The translations under genes and the position numbers were made by a program. The notes beneath the pieces were generated by a model that was not told the DNA's origin, searched no databases, and saw only the letters and a program-made list of their open reading frames with translations. Positions 28,135 through 36,287 of a stretch of 64,000 nucleotides of DNA are shown here, piece after piece. Numbering within the stretch: position 1 is the stretch's first letter; each line of letters opens with the position of its first letter. The DNA is taken from assembly GCA_003533505.1 (NCBI GenBank), contig DQGD01000004.1, positions 24,764 through 88,763 on the forward strand. Reading direction: 5' to 3'. The DNA is from Clostridiales bacterium. GTDB taxonomy: Bacteria; Bacillota; Clostridia; Christensenellales; Pumilibacteraceae.

Positions 28135-28968
28135 TTACTTGTTCAGCATCGATTTCAGCAGTTTTCCCACGCCGCTTAGCGCGGTGCAGTCGTTCGCTTC
28201 GATTCGACCTGCGTCCACTTCGGCGGCGAGTTTTGTATCGAAGGGCAGCTTGCCCAAAACCTCGATGCCGTACTTTTCGGCGATTTCACCCGAGTGGCTC
28301 TTGCCGAAAATCTCGATTTTCTTGCCGCAGTCGGGGCAGAGCACATAGCTCATGTTCTCCACCAGCCCGAGCACGGGAATGTTCATCAGCCGCGCCATAT
28401 TGACGGCTTTTTCCACAATCATCGACACGAGCTCCTGCGGCGAGGTGACTATGATAATGCCGTCGACGGGGATTGACTGAAAGACGGTCAGCGGCACGTC
28501 GCCCGTTCCCGGCGGCATATCCACGAACATGAAGTCCACGTCGCCCCAGATTACGTCCGTCCAGAACTGCTTGACCACGCCGGCAATCATCGGACCGCGC
28601 CAGATTGCCGGGTCGGTTTCGTTTTCGGTCAGAAGGTTCAGCGACATTACAGAAATGCCCGTCTGCGTTTTGACGGGGAACAGCCCGGCTTCCGAGCCCG
28701 TAGCCCTTTCCGTCAGCCCGAACGAGCGCGGAATGGACGGACCGGTAATGTCCGCGTCGAGTATCGCGGTTTTATAGCCGGCTCGCACGCTTTCCACCGC
28801 CGCCAGCGAAGTGACCAGCGATTTGCCCACGCCGCCCTTGCCGCTCATCACGGCAATTACCTTTTTGATTTTACTCAGCTCGTGCGGTTTTTCCAGCATC
28901 GACTCGGGGCTCTGCTTGCTCGGACAAGCCTCGCCGCACGTTTCGCAATTATGAGTACATTCGCTCAT
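28135..28968 (-). CDS. Mrp/NBP35-type iron-sulfur cluster carrier ATPase
   Basis: A 277-residue P-loop NTPase that assembles or carries Fe-S clusters. The deviant Walker A is SGKGGVGKS (42-50), followed by LDADITGPSIPRSFG and MPPGTGDVP. Near the C-terminus CPDC bridges a shared cluster between subunits. The N-terminus has four more cysteines (Cys4, 8, 11, 15; CTHNCETCGEAC), the NBP35-like extension seen in many anaerobes. Such proteins are needed for radical SAM and other Fe-S enzymes, of which this window has several. An ATG with TTAAAGGAG-like sequence upstream (AAGGAGATTAAA) sets the start. Confidence 0.93.
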   Translation of the reverse strand: MSECTHNCETCGEACPSKQSPESMLEKPHELSKIKKVIAVMSGKGGVGKSLVTSLAAVESVRAGYKTAILDADITGPSIPRSFGLTERATGSEAGLFPVKTQTGISVMSLNLLTENETDPAIWRGPMIAGVVKQFWTDVIWGDVDFMFVDMPPGTGDVPLTVFQSIPVDGIIIVTSPQELVSMIVEKAVNMARLMNIPVLGLVENMSYVLCPDCGKKIEIFGKSHSGEIAEKYGIEVLGKLPFDTKLAAEVDAGRIEANDCTALSGVGKLLKSMLNK

Positions 28969-29067
28969 TTTAATCTCCTTGTGCGCCTCTGCGCCCTTAT
29001 ATTATAGGACGGCGCGCGCGTTAAGTCAAGCGTAAAAGCCGCCGCGCAGTCGCGTTTTCCCCTTTTT

Positions 29068-29232
29068 TCAGCTGCCCGAGTACGGGAAAACGCTGTCGCC
29101 CTCTCCGGGCGGCGGTATCATCGTGAATTCGGCGAGGTTTTTGTAGGGCGCGTTCTCCTTGTCCGCAGGCTTTTCGGGTATTATGCCGCCCGATTTCTGC
29201 CCTTTGACGTCCTTTTTATGCTTTTTGCTCAT
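29068..29232 (-). CDS. Small hydrophilic protein of unknown function (54 residues)
   Basis: Starts at the ATG at 29232, with a textbook AAAGGAGG 5 bases upstream; this site is the main reason to believe the gene. Basic N-terminus (MSKKHKKD), Pro-rich middle (GGIIPEKPADKENAPY) and a C-terminus FTMIPPPGEGDSVFPYSGS. It has no membrane helix, no Cys and no known motif. It lies 99 bp upstream of mrp in the same direction. Confidence 0.55.
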   Translation of the reverse strand: MSKKHKKDVKGQKSGGIIPEKPADKENAPYKNLAEFTMIPPPGEGDSVFPYSGS

Positions 29233-29354
29233 ATTTGCCTCCTTTACGCCTAGTATGACCGCCTCCGCCCGGTTATATCCGCTCGCCGCGGGAGAAAGCG
29301 GGTAAACCATAAGGCTAAGTATTCGTTTGATTTTAAATTATAGCGCACACTTTA

Positions 29355-29467
29355 AAACGTAACGCGCACTCTTCGCCCTCAAACGTCATTCAGAGGAGCG
29401 AACGGAGCCAATGGGGCGATGTTCGCGACGTGGAATCCCATGCATGGAGCGAGTACTAATCCTTATG
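29355..29467 (+). repeat. Intergenic repeat module F
   Basis: Shares a run of about 110 bp with 45847-45957: ACGCGCACTCTTC, CGTCATTCAGAGGAGCG, GGGGCGATGTTCGCGACG, TGGAATCCC and ACTAATCCT in the same order. It lies in the gap 29233-29591, which otherwise holds no gene that I can see; 29468-29580 has a short Cys-rich-codon open frame that I do not trust. Confidence 0.75.
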
Positions 29468-29591
29468 TCGTTTCGGGGGGGTAGCCGAGGAACCAAGCGA
29501 AGCGTTATCATTTTAAAGCCACTTCAAGGCTCATCGCCGTTAAATATTCGCTATCCGCGACAAAAAACTTTTGTTTTTTTCTTAAAAATCG

Positions 29592-29620
29592 TTGACAAAT
29601 CAGTACGAGGGGATTATAAT
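29592..29620 (+). promoter_or_regulatory. Consensus promoter of the metal-resistance unit
   Basis: TTGACA (29592-29597), 17-bp spacer, TATAAT (29615-29620): a perfect sigma-A match. Confidence 0.9.
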
Positions 29621-29623
29621 GTA

Positions 29624-29649
29624 AACAGTTGAATAAATGTTCAACTGTT
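29624..29649 (+). promoter_or_regulatory. ArsR/SmtB-type operator
   Basis: Perfect inverted repeat AACAGTTGAA / TTCAACTGTT with a 6-base centre (TAAATG), beginning 4 bases after the -10 box. Its core TGAA-N6-TTCA is the kind bound by ArsR/SmtB/CadC dimers, so the repressor would block initiation or clearance. Confidence 0.85.
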
Positions 29650-29686
29650 GAAACAAGCTTGTGTCCGAGGCGAAGGAGAAGAACAA

Positions 29687-30064
29687 ATGGCAGACGACGA
29701 ACAAAAATATGTAAACGATTGCTGTGACGACGACGTAGTACACTCGGGAGCGGTGGAAAGGGTAAAGGCGGCGATGCCCGACGAGGATATGCTGTACGAC
29801 GCGGCGGAGCTGTTCAAGGTTTTCGGCGACTCGACGAGGACGCGCATACTTTCCGCGCTGTTTATCGAGGAGCTTTGCGTGTGCGACATCGCGGAAATTC
29901 TGGGCATGACGAAGTCCGCCGTTTCGCATCAGCTACGCACGCTGCGCCAGACGAAAATCGTCAAGGCGAGAAGGTCGGGGAAAGAGATTTTTTATTCGCT
30001 CGACGACGACCACATCTCGCGCATTTACAAGACCGCGATGGAACACCTTCGCGAAAACGACTGA
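29687..30064 (+). CDS. cadC: CadC-like ArsR-family metal-responsive repressor
   Basis: A 125-residue winged-helix repressor. The metal motif ELCVCD has Cys64 and Cys66 in helix 3, and the N-terminal arm carries Cys12-Cys13; together they match the alpha-3N Cd/Pb/Zn site of CadC. The recognition helix is TKSAVSHQLRTLRQ. The chosen ATG at 29687 follows GAAGGAGAAG. Upstream are a perfect promoter and a perfect palindromic operator, so it likely represses itself and the two genes downstream. Metal choice (Cd, Zn or Pb) is inferred from the cysteine layout. Confidence 0.92.
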   Translation: MADDEQKYVNDCCDDDVVHSGAVERVKAAMPDEDMLYDAAELFKVFGDSTRTRILSALFIEELCVCDIAEILGMTKSAVSHQLRTLRQTKIVKARRSGKEIFYSLDDDHISRIYKTAMEHLREND

Positions 30065-30090
30065 AAAATAGTTACAAAGGAGACATTATT

Positions 30091-30309
30091 ATGAAAAAGG
30101 TAATCAGACTTCAGGATTTGGACTGCGCAAACTGCGCCGCTAAAATGGAACGCGGCATCGAGAAAATCAAGGGTGTCAATTCCGTTTCCGTCGACTTCAT
30201 GACTCAGAAAATCGTGCTCGACTGCGACGACAACGCCGTGGACGAGATTATCGCGGAAATGAAGAAGGTTTGTCATAAAATAGAGCCGGACTGCATCATA
30301 AAGGCTTAA
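30091..30309 (+). CDS. Free-standing heavy-metal-associated (HMA) domain protein
   Basis: A 72-residue ferredoxin-like fold metal-binding protein. The motif DLDCANCAAKME has Cys12 and Cys15. The Asp before the first Cys and the CANC form are typical of Cd/Zn-type HMA domains of CadA/ZntA rather than the MTCxxC of copper chaperones. The P-type ATPase of the same unit has no N-terminal HMA domain, so this gene probably supplies it in trans. RBS AAAGGAG; 26 bp after cadC. Confidence 0.88.
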   Translation: MKKVIRLQDLDCANCAAKMERGIEKIKGVNSVSVDFMTQKIVLDCDDNAVDEIIAEMKKVCHKIEPDCIIKA

Positions 30310-30338
30310 AGGCATCTTTTCCGCGCTTTCGTGTGTTA

Positions 30339-30532
30339 GCTCGCTAGACGTGCGTCCTAGCACGCCGCCCAACCGCTATCATCCGAAATCATCGAAAAAT
30401 CTGCGCTTTAAGCGCCGCGCGTTTTTCTACGGACTAAGCGTTTTCGCTTTTGCACGAAACCTCGCTAGACGCATAAACCCGATACGCCGCCAACCGGTTT
30501 CGTACAAAATCATCGAAAAATCCGCTCTTTAA
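30339..30532 (+). repeat. Two imperfect 72-bp direct repeats between HMA gene and ATPase gene
   Basis: Copy 1 (30339-30412) and copy 2 (30460-30532), 121 bp apart, share CTCGCTAGACG, ACGCCGCC.AACCG, AAATCATCGAAAAATC and CTTTAAG in the same order. The 344-bp gap 30310-30653 has no credible gene, and the copies may be leader or regulatory RNA elements. Confidence 0.65.
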
Positions 30533-30653
30533 GTGCGAGTGTACGTTTCCGCTTTAAAAAACGGACGGAGATTGAGTAAAAACGGTTTTATAGAAATCGG
30601 GACAACGTTATGGAATTACAAGACAAATGCGGCGGTGTGCCGCGGAGAGAATT

Positions 30654-32567
30654 ATGGCTGAAAAGAAGCTGACGAAAAATCAAAAAGCGCTCATAAGGGT
30701 CGTTACGGCGATAGTGCTGTTCGGCGCGGCGTTTATTACCGAAAAAGTGCTCGACGCAAAAGCAATCGACACGAGCGTGTGGATGTGGCTGGGAATATAC
30801 CTTGCGATTTACCTGTTTATCGGCTGGGACGTTGCTTTCCGCGCGGTGACGGGCGTGTTTCGCGGCGAGTTGCTGGACGAGAACTTTTTGATGTTCATAG
30901 CCACCGTCGGGGCGTTCGCCGTCCGCGAGTTTCCGGAAGCCGTGGCAGTCATGGCGTTTTACCAGCTGGGCGAGCTGTTTCAGAACTACGCGGTGGGCAA
31001 ATCGCGCGCGTCGATTGCCTCGCTGATGGATATTCGCCCGGACGTGGCGACGGTCATAAGGGGCGGCGAGGAAATCGTCGTCGACCCCGAGGAAGTGGAA
31101 ATAGGCGAGATTATTCTCGTCCGTCCCGGCGAAAAAATACCGCTTGACGGCGTAGTCGTCGAGGGAACGGGCACACTGAATACGGCGGCGCTCACCGGCG
31201 AGTCCGCGCCCGTGGACGTGGCTCCCGGCTCGGAAGTAATCAGCGGCTCGATAAGCGTGTCGGCGGCGTTCAAAATCCGCTCGACCAAGGCATTCGGCGA
31301 GTCGACGGTTTCTAAAATCCTCGACCTCGTGGAAAACGCTTCGTCCGAAAAAGCCAAGGCGGAAAACTTTATCACCAAATTCGCGCGTTACTACACGCCT
31401 GCGGTGGTTATCGGAGCGGTGTTGCTCGCCGTTGTTCCGCCGCTGTTTCTGGGAATAAGCGACGGGACGGTGTGGATGTCCTGGCTTACTCGCGCGCTGT
31501 CGTTCCTCGTCGTGTCCTGCCCGTGCGCGTTGGTCATTTCCGTGCCGCTGTCGTTCTTCGGCGCAATCGGCGGCGCTTCCAAAGCCGGCATACTCGTCAA
31601 GGGCGGCAACTACCTCGAGGTGCTCAACGAAACGGACGTGTTCGTCATGGATAAGACGGGCACGATAACCAAGGGCAGTTTCGAGGTCAAGAAAGTGCTT
31701 CCCGAAGCAAAGCGCGACGAAATCTTAGCCGCCGCGGCGATTGCGGAAAGACTGTCCACGCACCCGATTGCGCGCTCGATAGAAGAAGCTACGGGCGGCG
31801 AAGCTCCGTCCGATTATCGGATAGAGGAAATAGCCGGCGAGGGCGTAAAGGCCGCTCGCGGCGAAGAGGTCATCTACGCCGGCAACAAGCGGCTTATGGC
31901 GAGAGCCGGGGTCGCTGCCGAGGATATAAACGAAGTCGGCACGATAGTGTACGTCGCGAAAAACGGCGAGTACCTGGGCGCAATCGTTATCGGCGATACC
32001 ATAAAGCCCGACAGCGCGAGGGCGATTGCCGAGCTGAAAGCCGAGGGTTCAAGGACGGTGATGCTGACGGGCGACAACGAAAAAACCGCCGCGGCGATTG
32101 CCGCCGAGGCAGGCGTCGACGAGTACGCCTCGGGGCTGCTGCCCGCTGGCAAGGTCGAGCATATCGGCAAGTATCTCGGGCGCAAGAGAAAAACGGCGTT
32201 CGTTGGCGACGGCATAAACGACGCGCCCGTGCTGATGCGCGCGGACGTGGGGCTCGCGATGGGAGCCTTAGGCAGCGATTCCGCGATAGAAGCAGCCGAC
32301 ATAGTGCTTATGAACGACAGCCTCGCTTCCATACCCGTGGCTAAACGTATCGCGAAAAAGACGATGCGCATCGTGTATGAAAACATCGTGTTCGCGCTGG
32401 GCGTAAAAGCCGCTATCCTTATTCTCAGCGCGCTGGGCATAACGGGCATGTGGCTGGCAATCTTCGCCGACGTCGGCGTAGCCGTGCTCGCGATACTCAA
32501 CGCAATGCGTATGCTGAGAGCGAATAAACTCGTGGAAAAAACAAAGAAGGACAAAGCTGCGGCATAA
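30654..32567 (+). CDS. cadA: P1B-type Cd2+/Zn2+-exporting ATPase
   Basis: A 637-residue heavy-metal pump of the inner membrane. The membrane metal site is Cys289-Pro-Cys291 in SCPCALVIS, the phosphorylated Asp333 is in DKTGTITKG, the actuator loop is LTGESAPVD, and the hinge is GDGINDAPVLM. The nucleotide HP motif is STHPIA. It lacks the N-terminal HMA domain, which is encoded separately. The ATG at 30654 follows GGAGAG; an ATG nine codons upstream precedes that site. The unit with cadC and the HMA gene confers efflux of Cd/Zn/Pb. Confidence 0.95.
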   Translation: MAEKKLTKNQKALIRVVTAIVLFGAAFITEKVLDAKAIDTSVWMWLGIYLAIYLFIGWDVAFRAVTGVFRGELLDENFLMFIATVGAFAVREFPEAVAVMAFYQLGELFQNYAVGKSRASIASLMDIRPDVATVIRGGEEIVVDPEEVEIGEIILVRPGEKIPLDGVVVEGTGTLNTAALTGESAPVDVAPGSEVISGSISVSAAFKIRSTKAFGESTVSKILDLVENASSEKAKAENFITKFARYYTPAVVIGAVLLAVVPPLFLGISDGTVWMSWLTRALSFLVVSCPCALVISVPLSFFGAIGGASKAGILVKGGNYLEVLNETDVFVMDKTGTITKGSFEVKKVLPEAKRDEILAAAAIAERLSTHPIARSIEEATGGEAPSDYRIEEIAGEGVKAARGEEVIYAGNKRLMARAGVAAEDINEVGTIVYVAKNGEYLGAIVIGDTIKPDSARAIAELKAEGSRTVMLTGDNEKTAAAIAAEAGVDEYASGLLPAGKVEHIGKYLGRKRKTAFVGDGINDAPVLMRADVGLAMGALGSDSAIEAADIVLMNDSLASIPVAKRIAKKTMRIVYENIVFALGVKAAILILSALGITGMWLAIFADVGVAVLAILNAMRMLRANKLVEKTKKDKAAA

Positions 32568-32586
32568 TTGTAAAACCGAAATAAAG

Positions 32587-32620
32587 AAAAAAGCTTCCGT
32601 TTTTTACGGAAGCTTTTTTG
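32587..32620. terminator. Bidirectional intrinsic terminator
   Basis: A-run, stem AAGCTTCCGT / ACGGAAGCTT (32591-32614), T-run. It lies between convergent cadA and the GH4 gene. Confidence 0.85.
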
Positions 32621-32638
32621 CCGCTCGGAGCGTTTTAA

Positions 32639-33931
32639 TCAGTTATACTTCGGCAGCCAATCGCCGTGAGCCTCGAACAAATCGTCGCACATGCTCTTTA
32701 TGTCGTCCATCGACAGTTCGGCTTTGGTGTGGGGGTCGAGGTAAGCCGCCATGTACACGTCCTCTTTTTTCCTCGTCACCGCGGCGCGGATAGTCATCAG
32801 CTGCACGTTTATATTGGTCATGTTCAGCGCGGCAAGCTGCTCGGGAAGTCTGCCGACGTGGCAGGGATTAAGCCCGTTTCTGTCCACCATTACGGGCACT
32901 TCCACGCACGCTTCGGGAGGCAGATTGTCGATAAGCCCGGTGTTCAGCACGTTGCCGTGAATACGGAAGGGCACGTCGGTTTCACAGGCTTCGATAATGC
33001 GCGAGCCGTACTCGCGGCTTCTCTCGTGCGTCACGTCGCCGCCGTTCAGGATTTCGTCGCGCTCTTTTGCCCAGCCCTCGATTTGCCTTACGCAGCGGCG
33101 CGGATATTCGTCCAGCGGAATATTGTATTTTTCGATAAAATCCGGGTACTTGTCCTTGATGTAGTAGGGGTGGTATTCGGCGGTGTGCTCGCTGCTCTCG
33201 GTGTTATAATAGCCAAAGTGGTTCATCATGTCGAGGCGCACGCGGTCGCATTCGGGGCGCACCTCGTTAAACTTCTTTTTCATCGCCGGGTACAGGTCGT
33301 TGCCGTCCTTGTCCCTGAGCTCGAGCAACCACGCCATGTGATTGATGCCGGCGATTTTCCATTTCGCGTCGTTGAGCTCGGGCATGTCGAGCGATTTTGC
33401 AAGCCCCGGCACGCACACCTGCACGCTGTGGCAAAGCCCTACGGTTTTCACACCCGTGTAGCGTTGCATAAAGCCCGTCAGCATAGCCATGGGGTTGGTG
33501 TAGTTGAGGAACAGCACGTTCGGGCAGACTTCTTCCATGATGTCGGCGTAAGCTTTCATCACGGGAATGGTGCGGAGCGCGCGGAAGATGCCGCCGATAC
33601 CCAAGGTGTCGGCGATAGTCTGGCGCAAGCCGTACTTTTTGGGAATCTCGAAGTCGGTCACGGTGCAGGGTTCATAGCCTCCCACCTGAATGGCGTTTAT
33701 GATGTAATTCGCGCCGCGGAAAGCTTCTCTTGCGTCGGTGTACTTGTCCACTTTCACGGACTTGTTGTACTTGTCGCGCATAGCAGTGATGATGACGTAG
33801 GACTCGTCCAGCCTGCGCTCGTCGATGTCGTACAGCGCGATTTCATAGTCTTTCAGTTCGCTCAGTAGGCAATCGCCCAGCACGTTTCGTGCGAACACCG
33901 TCGAGCCGGCGCCCAGAAAAGTGATTTTCAT
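32639..33931 (-). CDS. melA: Glycoside hydrolase family 4 enzyme, alpha-galactosidase-like
   Basis: A 430-residue NAD- and metal-dependent glycosidase. The Rossmann motif is FLGAGSTVFARN at the N-terminus, the DIDERRL loop binds NAD ribose, and FLNYTNPMAM precedes the metal ligands Cys167-His168 (GLCHSV) and His198 (GINHMAW). GH4 enzymes cleave by redox-assisted elimination and need Mn2+. The spacing and the text DTLGIGGIFRALRTIP fit the alpha-galactosidase/galacturonase branch better than the 6-phospho-glycosidases, but the substrate needs a test. No signal peptide. It is divergent from an AraC regulator 97 bp away. Confidence 0.88.
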   Translation of the reverse strand: MKITFLGAGSTVFARNVLGDCLLSELKDYEIALYDIDERRLDESYVIITAMRDKYNKSVKVDKYTDAREAFRGANYIINAIQVGGYEPCTVTDFEIPKKYGLRQTIADTLGIGGIFRALRTIPVMKAYADIMEEVCPNVLFLNYTNPMAMLTGFMQRYTGVKTVGLCHSVQVCVPGLAKSLDMPELNDAKWKIAGINHMAWLLELRDKDGNDLYPAMKKKFNEVRPECDRVRLDMMNHFGYYNTESSEHTAEYHPYYIKDKYPDFIEKYNIPLDEYPRRCVRQIEGWAKERDEILNGGDVTHERSREYGSRIIEACETDVPFRIHGNVLNTGLIDNLPPEACVEVPVMVDRNGLNPCHVGRLPEQLAALNMTNINVQLMTIRAAVTRKKEDVYMAAYLDPHTKAELSMDDIKSMCDDLFEAHGDWLPKYN

Positions 33932-33945
33932 TGTTTTGGTTCTCC

Positions 33946-33975
33946 TTGACTTGTTTTTAATTATTTGTTATAATT
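33946..33975 (+). promoter_or_regulatory. Promoter of the AraC gene, with nearby palindromes
   Basis: TTGACT (33946-33951), 18-bp spacer, TATAAT (33970-33975). Two palindromes follow: CGAAGC-GTGG-GCTTCG (33985-34000) and CGGTTATAACCG (34004-34015). These are candidate regulator sites between the divergent genes. Confidence 0.6.
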
Positions 33976-34028
33976 TTTGCGCCCGAAGCGTGGGCTTCGG
34001 AGCGGTTATAACCGCGAGGTAAACGGCA

Positions 34029-34865
34029 GTGTACAACGAGAAAAAGAAAGTTTACGGATATTACGTTTTCGGCGAGAGCGTCAGCGAGGCGATAGAAGTG
34101 TGCGACGCGGGTTCGGAGGAGTGCGCGCCGTCGCACGACTACGGTCCTGCGGTGCGCAACTATTGCCTCATGCACTTCGTCAAGTCCGGCAAGGGAGTAT
34201 TTGCCGTGGGCGGCAAAGAGTATCGCCTCGAAAAGAATACGGCGTTTCTCATTCGCCCGGGAGCGTCCGCATATTATCGCGCGGACGAGAATAACCCGTG
34301 GCATTACGTCTGGCTGGGCTTTCGCGGCGTGGAGGCGGAAAAACTGGTTGCGGCGGCTCTCGGCGACGGCAACGTGTTCGAGGTGCCGGCGGAGCTTATT
34401 TACGAGCTGGAGCTCGTGATAAAGACGTGCACCGACATGACGGACATGGCGTATGCGCTCACGGGGTTGGTGTACAAGATTCTCGGCAGAATCAGGTCGG
34501 AGCGCACCGTAAAGTCCAAACGTCCCGACATCGTGAAGAGCGCGACGCGGTTTATCGAGTACAACTACTTCCGTCCGTTCGACGTGACGAGGCTCGCCGG
34601 CGAGCTCGGCATGAGCCGCGCCCACTTCACCACCGTGTTCACCGCGGCAATGGGCGTTTCACCCTATAACTACCTCACGCGCTACCGCATCTCCAAGGCG
34701 GAATCGCTGCTTAAGTCCGACGGCGACCTTTCGATTACCGAAGTGGCGTATTCGGTGGGCTTCTCGTCCATCGAGCGTTTCAGCGAAATGTTTAAAAAGT
34801 ACGTCGGAGTCAGTCCGCTGTGCTACAAAAAGGACGGCGCGCCGCCAGCCCCCACGGCACAATAA
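34029..34865 (+). CDS. AraC-family regulator divergent from the GH4 gene
   Basis: A 278-residue regulator with a GTG start preceded by GCGAGG. The N-terminal cupin-like domain (about 20-120; MHFVKSGKGVFAVGGKEYRLEKNTAFLIRPG) senses sugar in relatives. The C-terminal double helix-turn-helix is FDVTRLAGELGMSRAHFTTVF and ITEVAYSVGFSSIERFSEMFKK. Divergent placement with the GH4 gene makes it the probable activator of that gene. A weak GC hairpin followed by T5 (34886-34918) may end it. Confidence 0.9.
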   Translation: MYNEKKKVYGYYVFGESVSEAIEVCDAGSEECAPSHDYGPAVRNYCLMHFVKSGKGVFAVGGKEYRLEKNTAFLIRPGASAYYRADENNPWHYVWLGFRGVEAEKLVAAALGDGNVFEVPAELIYELELVIKTCTDMTDMAYALTGLVYKILGRIRSERTVKSKRPDIVKSATRFIEYNYFRPFDVTRLAGELGMSRAHFTTVFTAAMGVSPYNYLTRYRISKAESLLKSDGDLSITEVAYSVGFSSIERFSEMFKKYVGVSPLCYKKDGAPPAPTAQ

Positions 34866-35045
34866 CAGTATACTATAACCGCGCCCGGGAACGCAACGGC
34901 GTATTGTTCCGAGTTTTTAACGATTTGTTCGGTTTTTCGCGCCGAACGCGAGCCGAGCGGGTACAGGGACGCACAATCGACCTCGGAAGCCGTAAAAATA
35001 GTTTTGCGTTTTGGCGTGTTTTTGCTTTTGTTTGAGCCGAAAATG

Positions 35046-35054
35046 TGCTACAAT
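35046..35054 (+). promoter_or_regulatory. Extended -10 promoter element at mrnC
   Basis: TGCTACAAT (TG at 35046-35047, TACAAT at 35049-35054) ends only 8 bases before the mrnC ATG at 35063. There is no Shine-Dalgarno sequence between them. Confidence 0.5.
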
Positions 35055-35062
35055 GTTTCCGT

Positions 35063-35464
35063 ATGGAAAGTAAAGACGCGACACAACTCAATTCGCTCAC
35101 GCTCGCGTTCCTCGGCGACGCGGTATTCACGCTGTTCGTCAGAGAAAAACTCGTGACCGAGCACGACTGTAAGTCGGGCAGACTGCACAAGATGGCGAGC
35201 GACTACGTTTGCGCCGCTTCGCAGGCGAGAATGCTGGAGGGCATAACGCCCGTTCTTACCGAAGAGGAAAAAGAAGTGGCTCGGCGGTGCAGAAACTGCC
35301 ATAACCCGTCGCACGCGAAGAACGCCGCGCTGTCCGACTACAAGAAAGCGACCGCGCTCGAGGGCGTGCTGGGATTTCTGCGGCTGACGGGGCAGAACGA
35401 AAGACTGAACGAGCTTATGAATAAATGTACGGGAATTATCGACGGAGGTAACGGCAATGAGTAG
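35063..35464 (+). CDS. mrnC: Mini-ribonuclease III
   Basis: A 133-residue dsRNA endonuclease that matures 23S rRNA in Gram-positive bacteria. It has an RNase III catalytic domain without the RNA-binding domain: LTLAFLGDAVFTLFVRE holds the catalytic Asp, SDYKKATALEGVLGFL the second acidic cluster, and H-x-MASDYV the helix between. The ATG at 35063 has no ribosome binding site and lies close to a -10 element. thyA begins inside its last codons (8-base overlap). Its position before rlmB keeps the usual mrnC-rlmB link, with thyA and folA inserted. Confidence 0.93.
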   Translation: MESKDATQLNSLTLAFLGDAVFTLFVREKLVTEHDCKSGRLHKMASDYVCAASQARMLEGITPVLTEEEKEVARRCRNCHNPSHAKNAALSDYKKATALEGVLGFLRLTGQNERLNELMNKCTGIIDGGNGNE

Positions 35465-36287
35465 AGCCGACAAGGTGTTTTTGGCAAACCTTAAAGACAT
35501 AATAGAAACGGGGTGGTCGGACAAAGACATTCCCGTGAGGCCGCATTGGGCGGACGGAACGCCGGCGCACACCGTCAAGAAGTTCTGCATAGTCAACCGC
35601 TACGACTTATCGGAGGAGTTTCCGATAATCACCGTGAGAAAGACCAATTTCGCGGCGGCGGTGGACGAAATCCTGTGGATTTGGCAGAAAAAGAGCAACA
35701 ACGTCCGCGACCTTAACTCGCACATCTGGGATTCGTGGGCGGACGAGAGCGGCTCGATAGGCAAGGCTTACGGCTATCAGCTGGGCGTGAAGCACAAGTA
35801 CGCCGAGGGCGAGTTCGACCAGGTGGACAGAGTGCTGTACGACCTCAAACACAATCCGTACTCGCGCAGAATTATGACCAATATCTACGTCCACGCGGAT
35901 TTGCACGAAATGAATCTTTACCCCTGCGCCTATTCGATGACTTTCAACGTCACGGGCAATAAACTCAACGCGATACTCAATCAACGCTCGCAGGACATGC
36001 TGACGGCAAACAATTGGAACGTTGCGCAGTACTCGGTGCTGCTCGTCATGATGGCAAAGGTGTCGGGGCTGGTTCCCGGCGAGCTTGTCCACGTCATCGC
36101 CGACGCTCACGTCTACGACCGCCACATTCCGCTGTGCGAAACGCTGTTCGACCGTCCGCAGTACCCTGCGCCGAAGCTCGTCATAAAGCGCGACGTCAAG
36201 GACTTTTACGACTTCAGGGCGGACGACTTCGAGCTCGAGGACTACAAATACACGCCGCTGGGCGCGAAAATCGAGGTTGCGATATGA
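35457..36287 (+). CDS. thyA: Thymidylate synthase
   Basis: A 276-residue enzyme making dTMP from dUMP and methylene-tetrahydrofolate. The nucleophile is Cys157 in LYPCAYSMTFNV, followed by the dUMP-binding QRSQDMLTANNWN (usual QRS.D...G.PFN form with variation) and HVIADAHVYDRHI. The RBS CGGAGG is inside mrnC. The stop overlaps folA by 4 bases (ATGA), so dTMP synthesis and dihydrofolate recycling are translationally coupled. Length is close to the 264 of E. coli. Confidence 0.95.
   Translation: MSRADKVFLANLKDIIETGWSDKDIPVRPHWADGTPAHTVKKFCIVNRYDLSEEFPIITVRKTNFAAAVDEILWIWQKKSNNVRDLNSHIWDSWADESGSIGKAYGYQLGVKHKYAEGEFDQVDRVLYDLKHNPYSRRIMTNIYVHADLHEMNLYPCAYSMTFNVTGNKLNAILNQRSQDMLTANNWNVAQYSVLLVMMAKVSGLVPGELVHVIADAHVYDRHIPLCETLFDRPQYPAPKLVIKRDVKDFYDFRADDFELEDYKYTPLGAKIEVAI

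Noticed and set aside
29411..29632. A 73-residue protein before cadC
   Set aside because: It covers repeat module F and the cadC promoter; a promoter this good inside a gene is unlikely.
30350..30532. A 60-residue protein encoded between the HMA gene and the ATPase gene
   Set aside because: The frame runs through the two direct repeats, has no ribosome site and is Arg/Lys-rich nonsense in composition.
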